Source: Alteriqipengyuania bathyomarina_B
Lineage (GTDB): Bacteria; Pseudomonadota; Alphaproteobacteria; Sphingomonadales; Sphingomonadaceae
Length of the DNA: 64,000 bases
NCBI RefSeq assembly: GCF_038594605.1
Contig: NZ_JBCFZM010000001.1
Span: forward strand, 248,001-312,000
Direction: 5' to 3'
This document shows positions 1 through 8,172 of this stretch, piece by piece. The notes under the pieces were generated by a model that was not told where the DNA came from, did not search any database, and worked only from the letters and a program-made list of their open reading frames with translations. Each line of letters opens with the position of its first letter. The first letter of the stretch is position 1. The position numbers and the translations under genes are program-made.

Positions 1-108
1 ATGCGCATCCGGTGCCTCGTTATAAGGTTCGAGCAACGCGCGGACCGAGGTCCCTGCACATTTGGGGATATGGACGAAAGCAAATTGATAAGTGTCGCTT
101 ATGATCAT
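1..108 (-). CDS. Sulfotransferase family protein, N-terminal part (cut by left edge)
   Basis: Only the first 36 codons are present. The frame stays open to the window edge. Residues 10 to 24 read AFVHIPKCAGTSVRA, the 5'-phosphosulfate-binding loop of PAPS-dependent sulfotransferases (Sulfotransfer_2 type, usual form FVHxPKxxGTS). The protein would transfer sulfate from PAPS to an acceptor, here probably a cell-surface glycan, because it lies at the edge of an exopolysaccharide locus that also carries PAPS synthesis genes. The ATG is preceded by an AGG element. The frame remains open upstream of it to a stop at about 214-216, but no ATG, GTG or TTG occurs in that stretch, so this ATG is the only usable start. 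The family call rests on the motif alone, and the acceptor is inferred. Confidence 0.75.
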   Translation of the reverse strand, partial: MIISDTYQFAFVHIPKCAGTSVRALLEPYNEAPDAH

Positions 109-328
109 TGGTAACCTGAGGGGGGCAAGCAGCTGGTAGAGAAACGGATCAATCGGAAACCTGGATTTCGGGAATGGATACCGCCGCGTAACGCGCGCTG
201 GTGGCAGCAGGTGTTAGGGGTGCCCCAGCAAGAAGTCGACGAAGCAATGGTGCATCCGGTGCATGATCTTCTCGTTTGATGAAGTGCTGGTGCATCAGGG
301 AAACAGGAGAAGCCCCGGCTCTGATCGC

Positions 329-1696
329 TCATTTGATGAAGTAGGTGAATCCGGGTCGTAAACCCATTTTTTTATAGAGAAGATAGACCAGTATGGAATT
401 CCATGTGATCTGCGCAGCTAATGTAGCCATGGCTGCACCGTGCATGCCGTAAAGTGGTATGAGGAAGAAGTTGAAGCAGATGTTGAGCACGGCCGAAAAA
501 ACCATTGTGTAGAGAGTTAGCCGCTCAAGACCTGCCTGGTTGAGGAAGGTGCCCGCCGGGCCGGCGAGCAGGTTGAAGGCGTTGCCGATGCCTAGGATAA
601 GAAACACAGACGCAAGGCCGGTGAAATCGTCCCCGAAGATCGCGGTCGAAAAATAGGTCAGCAGCAACCAGCAGAGCCCGATGCCCATGATTCCGGTGAA
701 GGATGCCAGCGTCGACTGGCGCAGAAGATTGGGCAGAAGTTTGTATTCCTCACTACGGATCAAGCGGGCGATACGAGGGCCCAGGACGCGGTTCATGATC
801 TGTTGCGGGAAGACCGTGAGCAACGCGAATTGTGCAGCTACCTGATAACGGCCCACATCTTCGGGCTCGCCCAGCGCGCCAAGCATGAGAATATCGGTCC
901 GCTGGTTGAGATAAAATACCGAGGTAATAAGCGCGAAGGGTAACGCCCGGCGGTAAAGGGTGCCGGGGCCGCTGCGCCAATGATCGGCCATGGGCTCTTC
1001 GGTAGGGCTTTTTGCCCGGAGGTAGAAGGCGCCGACGAGACACGCCGCGGCAATGCTGATCGCGTAGATGGTGAGCGCCAGCATCGGATCTTTTACCGGG
1101 ACCACCAGTAACACGGACGCGAGCACAAGGGCTGGCACGAATTCCTTGATTTGCGCCGCCGCTCGCACGCGGCTGGAACCACGCAGAAAACCTTCTTCAA
1201 GCGCAAGCATTGCCAGCAGCGGCACGGCGATCACCAGAACGACCAGTGGATCGGCCAAAGTCTCCTTCATGCTGCCGCCGTTTCCGGCGGCCAGCGCCAG
1301 GAAGAACGCGGTGACTGTCAGGAAGGTGATTAACCCTTGGAACAGGTGTATGCGTCGCCGCAGGCCGGCCGCAAAACCGCGCAGGTTCTCGTCTCTCTCA
1401 CGGGGCAGCTCGCGCGCGATAAACTCTGGAATACCGAGATTGGCGGGTATGCAAAGCAACGTGAGCAAGGTGAGGCCGAGCGCATAGATGCCATAGAATT
1501 CGCTGCCCAGCTGGTTGGTTAGCAGAATGGTGCTGAGCAAATTCAGGCCGCGCCCGGCGATGGCAAACCCACCGGCGCCCAGAAAGTCTCCGAAGACGGA
1601 GCGTCCTCGAAGCGCGTCAAAGAATCTGGATCGACCCGCCAAAACTGCCCCCAAGCTGCCGACAGTCGGTGGAACGAGGTAAAGCGAGTTGCTCAA
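329..1696 (-). CDS. Polysaccharide flippase, Wzx/MATE-like
   Basis: This 455-residue integral membrane protein has about twelve to fourteen hydrophobic segments spread along its length, with the layout of the polysaccharide biosynthesis/MOP flippase superfamily. The N-terminal part around residue 40 (FLGAGGFAIAGRGLNLLSTI) is the usual first helix, and the C-terminal half has the second bundle (FFLIPLYGMHGAAMATLAAQ is a characteristic late helix). It would flip undecaprenyl-linked repeat units across the inner membrane in a Wzx/Wzy pathway. It sits on the same strand as the upstream spike-like genes but 213 bases from them, so it may have its own promoter. The length is normal for the family. 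The substrate cannot be read from the sequence. Confidence 0.88.
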   Translation of the reverse strand: MSNSLYLVPPTVGSLGAVLAGRSRFFDALRGRSVFGDFLGAGGFAIAGRGLNLLSTILLTNQLGSEFYGIYALGLTLLTLLCIPANLGIPEFIARELPRERDENLRGFAAGLRRRIHLFQGLITFLTVTAFFLALAAGNGGSMKETLADPLVVLVIAVPLLAMLALEEGFLRGSSRVRAAAQIKEFVPALVLASVLLVVPVKDPMLALTIYAISIAAACLVGAFYLRAKSPTEEPMADHWRSGPGTLYRRALPFALITSVFYLNQRTDILMLGALGEPEDVGRYQVAAQFALLTVFPQQIMNRVLGPRIARLIRSEEYKLLPNLLRQSTLASFTGIMGIGLCWLLLTYFSTAIFGDDFTGLASVFLILGIGNAFNLLAGPAGTFLNQAGLERLTLYTMVFSAVLNICFNFFLIPLYGMHGAAMATLAAQITWNSILVYLLYKKMGLRPGFTYFIK

Positions 1697-1909
1697 TTGC
1701 TCGCCACCGGAGTCGGGGCCGGTTAGCCAAGGCTATAATGCACTGCAACGTGAAAATGGGTTGTCGCACAGGCTGCAGCGGGCTTTGCTTGAAGACCGAA
1801 GTTCCAAGGTATGGCCCCACGGCGTTTCCGGGCATCGAAAAGGGACGCCCTCACCGCGCAGGCTGTCCGCCGAATTGTCCCGCGCGGGTCCCGAAGACAA
1901 GCATTTCGG

Positions 1910-4015
1910 TCATGCGTAGCACCCCGCTGCCTGGGCGCCGGTCCCGCGAGGTTGGCCTTGCATATCGAATGCGAGGACCGGCTGGGCGAGCAAGGCGCGC
2001 GCGGGGCTCTCCCCGGCGAGACGGTAGTCGCCGTCGCCTGCGCCAGCATCGTAGACACCGCCCGTTCCGCTGACACTGCGGTCGTCGATGAACAGGGGAT
2101 CGCCCCCTTCCTCCACGCTCCCGAGCCCTGGATCCGCAAAGCCGCAGGCCAGGCCCCCGCCGCCGGCATTCGGGTAGATCGTGTAATTGCCCGCGCAGCC
2201 TGCGCCATGGTGGAACGCGAAGTTTCCGGTCCGTTCGCTGGCATCGGCGAGTGCGAGTGAGGCGCCTGCGAAGATGTCACCTTTTGTGTTGAGCTGGCTC
2301 AGCAGGTTCGCCTTGAAGGTCACGTACCCGTGCGCCCGCCGTGTCCCGCTCGTGTCGTCGTTAGCGACGTTCCAGCGGCCTATGCCGTCAGCGCCGGGGT
2401 TCGTGTTGTGGAGCACGACACAATGGGTCAGATCGCCGCGCGCGTTGTCGGCCGAGAGACTGCAATTGACCAAACTGGTGGTGTCGGTTGTCTCGAACAG
2501 GTTCTGGACCACCGCAATGCTGCCAAGCTCTCCCGTGCCCGCCGCGCTTCTATTGAATAGGATCGGCGTCGTGCCCGCTGCCGGCGAGAGAAACGCGTTG
2601 TTGTAGATGATGCGACCATCTTCGTAGGTATTCGAGAGAGAGGCATTCCCGGCGTTTGTCAGAGTGCATCCGATGGTGACCCACTGTTCCAGTTCGCGCC
2701 CATCGAGGTCGCCCGTCACGCCCCGACAGATGCGCAATTCGCCCGAGGTCGTCGTGGAAAACGAAGTCCTGCCGACAATATCGAGGCCGAATGCCGAGAA
2801 ATGCGAACTCGCCCGCCGCACCTGGCTCTGCCCGTTCGTATCGAGAGCGATGTTCCAGAAGGTCACATGCAGGTTCGAAGCGGTTTCGCCGGAGAACGCG
2901 AACGAACCGCCGAGGCGCAGCGTCACATCCACAAGCATCAGGGCATTTTCGCCCAGTGAGGAAGTGCTGAAGAAGGGGCGGAAGCTCTTGTCCAGAACCG
3001 CCACTGCGGTGGTGCGGGAGACGCCCGGCGCACGCTCGATCACTACGCCTGCAATATCTTGCGCATAGGACCCAAAGCTGGGCGTGCCGATATTCACCAT
3101 GTCGAGAATGCGGATGCGCAGCCCGTCGAGCGCCCCTGCGGAGCTGCCGAGAACGGCGTGTGCCCGTTCCATGGCACCCCCTACCGTCAGGCAGGGCGCG
3201 GCCAGCGCGGTCGCGGCGTCGGTGGAAACCGCTCCGGTTTCGTTGTTGCCTGTCGAAGCCACATAGACCAGCGGCGGGGTGGCTGCCTTGGCCGCATCCT
3301 TGCAGTAATACCGTCGCGAAAAACCACGCCGCGAGGACACATCCTCGCTTCGCAACACCGACGCTTCGACACCGACCCACGGATAGACTTCGGCTTCCAG
3401 CCACACTGCGCCTTCACCAAGGGTGGAAATGTCGAGCGTGCCCGCGAACACCTCGCTCGGCTGGTCTTCTTGGACCACACCTGATGATAAGGAAGTGACC
3501 GCGACAAGCTGCCAGTCGGTCCGGTTGACGCCATCGCTGCCGCGCACCTTGACGCAGGCCACCTGCCGCCCGATGCCAGTGCCCGGATCGGCGCGACCAT
3601 CGCGGTGGAAGGCGACAATTTCCCACGATATCGTATCGTCCACGATCAGGTTTGAGGGCATGACCCACGCCGCTATCGGTTTGGGGCTTTCACGCAATGA
3701 CCCGTTGACCGTTCCCGAGATCCGATCGCTCGCGAAGATATGGTCCGACATTGCCAAGTCGGTGGGCGAGGGCAGGGCATGGTCCGGCCATGGCATGCGC
3801 ACCCGCGTCGAGATCGGCAGATGCTGTCGGTGTGTTGTCGGCGAGCCGCCGCTATCGAAGCCGGTGCGGTCGACCTGTACGCTGTCGGGCAGCGCATCAT
3901 TGCCAGACCGTCGCATGCGCCAGCCATCGTCGAGAATCTCCCCCGAAACCGGCCTGCGCGCAAGAGCCAGGTGACGTCTGTGCCGCGCTCTGCCGGCGAA
4001 GCCGAAGGCACTCAT
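1910..4015 (-). CDS. Large beta-helix-like protein resembling GTA head-spike fibre (Rcc01080/GhsB type)
   Basis: This protein has 701 residues and no signal peptide or membrane segment. An N-terminal region of about 235 residues contains DGWRMRRSGND, PISTRVRMPWPDHA and SPKPIAAWV. I recognise these from memory as resembling the fibre protein encoded next to the head-spike base of the Rhodobacter gene transfer agent. From about residue 240 (PPLVYVASTGNNETGAVSTD) the sequence becomes a long run of short Gly/Ser/Thr/Asn-rich strands typical of a right-handed beta-helix, ending in a capped tail (QPRGTGAQAAGCYA). The ATG overlaps the stop of the preceding gene as TGATG, so the two proteins are probably translationally coupled. 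In RcGTA the homologous pair binds capsule polysaccharide. A secreted polysaccharide-modifying beta-helix is the alternative, but the missing export signal argues against it. Confidence 0.7.
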   Translation of the reverse strand: MSAFGFAGRARHRRHLALARRPVSGEILDDGWRMRRSGNDALPDSVQVDRTGFDSGGSPTTHRQHLPISTRVRMPWPDHALPSPTDLAMSDHIFASDRISGTVNGSLRESPKPIAAWVMPSNLIVDDTISWEIVAFHRDGRADPGTGIGRQVACVKVRGSDGVNRTDWQLVAVTSLSSGVVQEDQPSEVFAGTLDISTLGEGAVWLEAEVYPWVGVEASVLRSEDVSSRRGFSRRYYCKDAAKAATPPLVYVASTGNNETGAVSTDAATALAAPCLTVGGAMERAHAVLGSSAGALDGLRIRILDMVNIGTPSFGSYAQDIAGVVIERAPGVSRTTAVAVLDKSFRPFFSTSSLGENALMLVDVTLRLGGSFAFSGETASNLHVTFWNIALDTNGQSQVRRASSHFSAFGLDIVGRTSFSTTTSGELRICRGVTGDLDGRELEQWVTIGCTLTNAGNASLSNTYEDGRIIYNNAFLSPAAGTTPILFNRSAAGTGELGSIAVVQNLFETTDTTSLVNCSLSADNARGDLTHCVVLHNTNPGADGIGRWNVANDDTSGTRRAHGYVTFKANLLSQLNTKGDIFAGASLALADASERTGNFAFHHGAGCAGNYTIYPNAGGGGLACGFADPGLGSVEEGGDPLFIDDRSVSGTGGVYDAGAGDGDYRLAGESPARALLAQPVLAFDMQGQPRGTGAQAAGCYA

Positions 4016-4281
4016 CAAGCCAGCCCCACCAGAGCGGCTGCCGTGGTGCCGGTCGCTTTGACGGCGCGTGCGCGAACATCGAGGATCGCGCCGGCGGGCA
4101 GGTTGGCGAAGGTGATTTCCGCCGTGCCGCTCAGCGGTACCAGCACGATATTGCCAGCCTCGCCGATATAGATGGCCTTGGTAGCAGTCGGGAGTTCGGC
4201 AGCGTCATCGGGGGAAATGGCGAAGCAGGCCTGCGCCGGACCGGCCGGACTGTCTTGAAAGGATGCAAAGCGATCAATCAT
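4015..4281 (-). CDS. Spike base protein, Rcc01079-like
   Basis: This small 88-residue soluble protein has no signal peptide. It begins MIDRFASFQDSPAGPAQACF and continues with SPDDAAELPTATKAIYIGE, a Val/Pro/Leu-rich strand region, then LPAGAILDVRARAVKATGTT near the C-terminus. This pattern (a residual Asp/Leu-Pro-x-x-Thr-(K/R)-A-(I/L)-Y start and an Arg-Ala-x-x-V-x-A-T-G-T-T end) is that of the spike base protein family named after Rcc01079 of Rhodobacter capsulatus. The start was chosen because AGGTGA lies at ideal distance upstream; a longer frame upstream has no such site. The stop overlaps the start of the large fibre-like gene. In RcGTA the base attaches the fibre to the particle head. 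Family identity is from recognition of the sequence, not a search. Confidence 0.72.
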   Translation of the reverse strand: MIDRFASFQDSPAGPAQACFAISPDDAAELPTATKAIYIGEAGNIVLVPLSGTAEITFANLPAGAILDVRARAVKATGTTAAALVGLA

Positions 4282-4517
4282 GAAATCACCTATATGGTTC
4301 GTTTGGTCCAGCGCCACTATCAAAAGAGGATAGCTGTAGGAAAGGCCTTTGCGGCGCGGGGCCCTCAGCCTGTGCGAGGAGCCCCGAAGGCGGTGCATGT
4401 AAGGCGTTGCAAAGCCCGCGCGTTTCGTGGCATTGCGAGCCCGGTTCGCCAGCGGTTGCCTGGCCGGGAATCCTTCGCGCCGATTTCGGTCCAGCACGCA
4501 GCATCATAGGAACGCAA

Positions 4518-5489
4518 ATGAGTGATTCTATCGTCACATCGCGCGCTAATGATGGTGCGGGCGCTGCCGAAGTGACCGTGATCATGGTCAGCTACAACAC
4601 TCGCGAACTGACCCTCAAAGCGATTGAGACGCTGCTGCGCAATGCGGGCGACGTGTCGTTCAAGCTGGTGGTGTGGGACAATGCCTCGGCAGACGGATCG
4701 GCGGATGCGATTGCGGAGCGTTTTCCTGAAATCGAGCTGATCCGCAGCGCGGAAAACGTCGGCTTTGCCATGGCGAACAATATTGTCGCCGAGGCCGCCG
4801 AAACCGAGTGGCTGCTGCTTCTCAACCCCGATACCGAAACCCATCCCGCAGCGGTCGAGAACCTCCTTGCCTTCGCAAAGGCCAATCCGCAGGCCGGGAT
4901 CGTTGGCGGGCGTACCGTCTTTCCCGACGGATCGCTCAATATTGCATCGTGCTGGTCGAAAATGACGCCGTGGAGCCTGTTTTGTTCGGCGACCGGCCTG
5001 ACCAGTGCGTTTCCCCGTTCGGCATTCTTCAATCCAGAGGCGATGGGCAACTGGCAGCGCGATACGGTGCGCGAAGTCGATATCGTGGTCGGCTGCTTCT
5101 TCCTGATCCGTACGCAGCTGTGGTGTGAACTGGACGGTTTCAGCCCCCGCTATTTCATGTATGGCGAAGAGGCCGATATGTGCCTGCGAGCCGCACAGCG
5201 AGGCTACAAGCCGATGATCACGCCCGATGCGCAGATCATGCATCTGGTCGGCGCTGCAACCAGCAAGCGGGAAGACAAACTGCGGCGATTGCTCAAGGCC
5301 AAGGTCACGCTGGTGCGCGACCACTGGAGCCCCGCGATGGCACCGATCGGGGTTGGGCTGTTGCTGATGGGAGCCGGCGCGCGGCGCGTGGCAACCGGAC
5401 TACGGGCCAGGGCCGGCAAGAGTGAAGGACGCGAAGAGACTTGGAAATCGGTCTGGGAAAACCGCAAGGACTGGCTCGAGGGCTATTGA
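4518..5489 (+). CDS. Glycosyltransferase family 2, rhamnosyltransferase-like
   Basis: This 323-residue GT-A protein resembles WbbL-type rhamnosyltransferases. It shows the start TVIMVSYNTRELTLKAIETL, the nucleotide-binding DNASADGS near residue 57, NVGFAMANN, the metal-binding LLNPDTE around residue 100, and the acceptor-side FMYGEEADMCLRAAQRGY. A hydrophobic stretch near residue 280 (MAPIGVGLLLMGAG) may peripherally anchor it to the membrane. It would add a sugar, plausibly rhamnose from the dTDP-rhamnose made by the rfb genes in this locus, to the lipid-linked repeat unit. The ATG has AGGA eight bases upstream; longer in-frame starts lack one. It heads a three-gene plus-strand run with the ligase/polymerase-like and GT4 genes. 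Confidence 0.85.
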   Translation: MSDSIVTSRANDGAGAAEVTVIMVSYNTRELTLKAIETLLRNAGDVSFKLVVWDNASADGSADAIAERFPEIELIRSAENVGFAMANNIVAEAAETEWLLLLNPDTETHPAAVENLLAFAKANPQAGIVGGRTVFPDGSLNIASCWSKMTPWSLFCSATGLTSAFPRSAFFNPEAMGNWQRDTVREVDIVVGCFFLIRTQLWCELDGFSPRYFMYGEEADMCLRAAQRGYKPMITPDAQIMHLVGAATSKREDKLRRLLKAKVTLVRDHWSPAMAPIGVGLLLMGAGARRVATGLRARAGKSEGREETWKSVWENRKDWLEGY

Positions 5490-5535
5490 TGGATAACGGA
5501 TCGATCATCGAGGCCAACCGCAAGAGGGCTTTGTC

Positions 5536-6954
5536 ATGACCGCCCGGTCCGCGCGTTTTCACGGCGCTGCGTCCGCGCGTCGGCGCTTGGGCGCGGCAAG
5601 TGCGCGCCGGATTACAGAGCGGCTGCACCTGCAAAAATCTGAAATCATGCATGTTTTGCCGTTAGTTATCCTCGGCTATGCCACCCTCATTCCGCCGGAA
5701 GTGCACGTCACGATCAGCGGGCTCAGCTTTTACGTCTATCGCGTGCTGCTATATGCGCTGGCGCCGATTATTCTGCGGCGCGTGTATCTCAACCTTCACC
5801 GGTTCAACTGGTGGGACCTCGCCATCCTCGCGAGTGCGCTGATGCTGCCGGTTTCCATATGGGTGAACAATTCGTTCGCCGAAGCGCTGGAATCGGGCAT
5901 GTCGGTCACGATAGACTTGGCGCTGACCTATCTTCTAGCACGCTCGACCATCCGAACGACGCGCGATTTCCAGGCCTTTCTCATCATGATGGCGCCCGGG
6001 CTTGCTCTGGCCGGATTGACGCTGATGGTTGAAAGTCTGTCCAGGGAGTTCATCGTGCGGCCCGTGATGGCCAGCATTTTCGGCTCGAGCGAGATCGTCG
6101 GCGTCAAATACTACTATCGCCTCGGCTTGCTGCGCGCATACGGTCCGTTCTCCCACCCCATTCTTGCAGGGCTACATCTGGGCGTGTTCCTGTCCATGTT
6201 CTGGTTCGCGGTGAAGAATCCTACCTACCGCTTCCTCGGCCTTGCCGCAGGCGCCATGGGCTTCTTCACTCTCAGTTCCGGGGCGCTGATCGCGATCGCC
6301 ATTTCTGCAGGACTGATCGCCTATCATCGCGTGCAGCAACTGGTCGTAGGCCTGAACTGGAAGCACTTCTTCATCCTCGCGATTGTCGGCCTCATCATCC
6401 TTCAATTCGGATCGCAGAACGGCGCCGTTTCGGTTGTTTCCCGTTATCTGACGTTCGATTCCGCCACCGCTTCGTACCGGATCGGGATCTGGGATTACGG
6501 TACTATCAGCGTCCAGAACCATCCATTGTTCGGTGTTGGCCTCAATGAGTGGGAGCGGGCGCAATGGATGATGGTTCACGATACTATCGATGCACATTTT
6601 CTCTGGATGGCGGTCCGCTTCGGTCTTCCGGCGTCGCTACTCTTGTTCGTTTCCTCGATCGCGATCATGTTCAAGCTTGGCCAACGCGTTTCGGAGCTGC
6701 CGCTTTCGGTCGAGCGCGAAACGCGCGTCGGTATCATCATCGCGCTTTTCGCGATCGTGCTGATGATGTTTACAGTGACTTTATTCGGATCGACTCAGAT
6801 CATCTTCTACATCACGCTCGGCGGCGCTGCTTCGCTGGCGTCGGCAAACATCGTAGTCAGACGCGCATCGGTAGAACGAACCGAGCCAGCCGAGCCGGCA
6901 CCGCAGACGGCTAGCTTCTCCGGTAAGCCTCCTTACGTGCCGAGTGGGGCCTAG
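5536..6954 (+). CDS. O-antigen ligase/polymerase-like membrane protein
   Basis: This 472-residue protein has about eleven hydrophobic segments from residue 38 onward and a large periplasmic-type loop around residues 310 to 355. That loop contains YRIGIWDYG and HPLFGVGLNEWERA, the pattern seen in Wzy_C/O-antigen ligase family proteins (R-x-x-x-W then P-L-x-G-x-G). It is therefore a candidate Wzy polymerase or ligase for the exopolysaccharide. The first 37 residues are Arg/Ala-rich and could be a cytoplasmic extension; a second ATG at residue 38 (MHVLPLVILGYA) is a possible alternative start, but it has no ribosome site, and the upstream ATG has a weak GAGGG. A second family member is encoded at 14,978-16,396. 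Confidence 0.82.
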   Translation: MTARSARFHGAASARRRLGAASARRITERLHLQKSEIMHVLPLVILGYATLIPPEVHVTISGLSFYVYRVLLYALAPIILRRVYLNLHRFNWWDLAILASALMLPVSIWVNNSFAEALESGMSVTIDLALTYLLARSTIRTTRDFQAFLIMMAPGLALAGLTLMVESLSREFIVRPVMASIFGSSEIVGVKYYYRLGLLRAYGPFSHPILAGLHLGVFLSMFWFAVKNPTYRFLGLAAGAMGFFTLSSGALIAIAISAGLIAYHRVQQLVVGLNWKHFFILAIVGLIILQFGSQNGAVSVVSRYLTFDSATASYRIGIWDYGTISVQNHPLFGVGLNEWERAQWMMVHDTIDAHFLWMAVRFGLPASLLLFVSSIAIMFKLGQRVSELPLSVERETRVGIIIALFAIVLMMFTVTLFGSTQIIFYITLGGAASLASANIVVRRASVERTEPAEPAPQTASFSGKPPYVPSGA

Positions 6955-6969
6955 GGCGGACCGACTGGC

Positions 6970-8172
6970 GTGCTCGTCCACCTGACTGCCGATCTCCCCG
7001 ATGCCGTCGACCCCGGCAAATCCAGAGTGGTGGCAACGCATATTGCATCGCTTGAGGGCGAGTGGCCGCAGCATACCTATTCGCTGAACCGCCTATCCCC
7101 GACCGGTGGCCAGTTCGCCGCGGCCCTGGCGCGCAACCCGCTTGCACCGGCGCTGCCCATCGCGGCGGTCGCAAATGATGGCAAAACCACCACGCTCACC
7201 TACATCGCGCCGCCGAAGGGTATCTATCACCGCGCAATGCTGGAGCGGCTGGCCGAGTGGATCGCGCGGGACATGGCGGAAAAGGGGGTGCGCCCCCGGC
7301 TGATCCACGCGCACAAGCTGACCGTGGAAGGCATAGTGGCTTTCGCCCTGGCCCAACGGCTCGACATCCCTTTTGCGATAAGTCTGCAGGGCAATACGGA
7401 CGAGCGGATCATGCGCGCGCGCCCCGATCTCAAGGCGCATTTCGCCCGCATCTGGCGCGGAGCGGCGATCGTATTCGCCTATGCGCCGTGGATCCAGCGG
7501 CTTGCTGAGAGCAAGTTGGGGCCACGTGACGGGGCCACCGCCATCCTGCCCTGTCCTACGCCGCAAGACGCCATCCTGCCACCTCGTGAAGCGCCGGCGC
7601 ATCTGCTCACGGCTTTCCATCTCAGGCTTCGCAAGCTGAAGAACATCGACACGCTGATTGCAGCGGCGAAACGGGCGGGCGAGAACCGTCCGACCATCGA
7701 ACTGCAGATCGCGGGTGGGGGCGAGGATGCCGATTTCGCGGCGATCGAGGCGATGATTGGAGGCAGTCCGCACGCACAGCTTGTCGGGCCGGTGCCGCAC
7801 TCTGAAATGCAGGGGCGGATGAACGCAATGGCGGGTTTCGCGATGGTATCGCGGCGCGAGAGCTTCGGACTTGTATTTGTCGAAGCGCTACTGGCTGGTT
7901 GTCCGATCGTTTATCCGCGGCACATGGCGGTGGACGGCTATTTCGACGGGCTGCCATTCGCCATTGCAGTCGACCCCGACGATGTCGGCGAGATCGCGCA
8001 GGCGCTGGAAAGGTTGGTCGATCAGCAGGCGTTTCTGAAGGCTGAGCTGGCCAAATGGCAGCAGACGTCCGAGGCCGCGCGTTTCCGAAGTGCTTCTATT
8101 GCTGCCACTTATCGGGCGGGGGTGGCGGCGGCTCTCGGTGGGCCGCTATCCGCCGGTGGGCTCGAAGACTAG
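6970..8172 (+). CDS. Glycosyltransferase family 4 (GT-B)
   Basis: This 400-residue GT-B protein shows typical group 1 features in its C-terminal half: LQIAGGGEDADF, the phosphate-binding loop region AMAGFAMVSRRESFGLVFVE with the E-x(7)-E arrangement (ESFGLVFVE), and CPIVYPRHMAVDGYF. It would transfer a sugar from a nucleotide donor in the cytoplasm during repeat-unit assembly. The start is a GTG fifteen bases after the preceding stop; no ATG gives the full N-terminal Rossmann fold. The 3' end overlaps the convergent gene by 27 bases, which is unusual and limits room for a terminator between the two. Donor and acceptor are unknown. Confidence 0.82.
   Translation: MLVHLTADLPDAVDPGKSRVVATHIASLEGEWPQHTYSLNRLSPTGGQFAAALARNPLAPALPIAAVANDGKTTTLTYIAPPKGIYHRAMLERLAEWIARDMAEKGVRPRLIHAHKLTVEGIVAFALAQRLDIPFAISLQGNTDERIMRARPDLKAHFARIWRGAAIVFAYAPWIQRLAESKLGPRDGATAILPCPTPQDAILPPREAPAHLLTAFHLRLRKLKNIDTLIAAAKRAGENRPTIELQIAGGGEDADFAAIEAMIGGSPHAQLVGPVPHSEMQGRMNAMAGFAMVSRRESFGLVFVEALLAGCPIVYPRHMAVDGYFDGLPFAIAVDPDDVGEIAQALERLVDQQAFLKAELAKWQQTSEAARFRSASIAATYRAGVAAALGGPLSAGGLED

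Noticed and set aside
106..213. Open frame extending the sulfotransferase N-terminus upstream
   Set aside because: The frame is open to a stop at 214-216 but has no ATG, GTG or TTG before the chosen ATG, so it cannot be part of the protein.
105..332. 75-residue reading frame on the minus strand before the flippase end
   Set aside because: It overlaps the sulfotransferase start in another frame and has Cys/Pro/Ser-rich composition without a recognisable domain. The gap between the two genes shows no other coding signal.
1910..4281. Prophage remnant
   Set aside because: No terminase, portal, capsid, tail, integrase or attachment site was seen around the spike-like genes. The genes look like a stand-alone pair.
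4282..4497. Longer start for the spike base protein (160 residues)
   Set aside because: The added 72 residues are Arg-rich translated non-coding sequence, and the internal ATG has a strong AGGTGA site.
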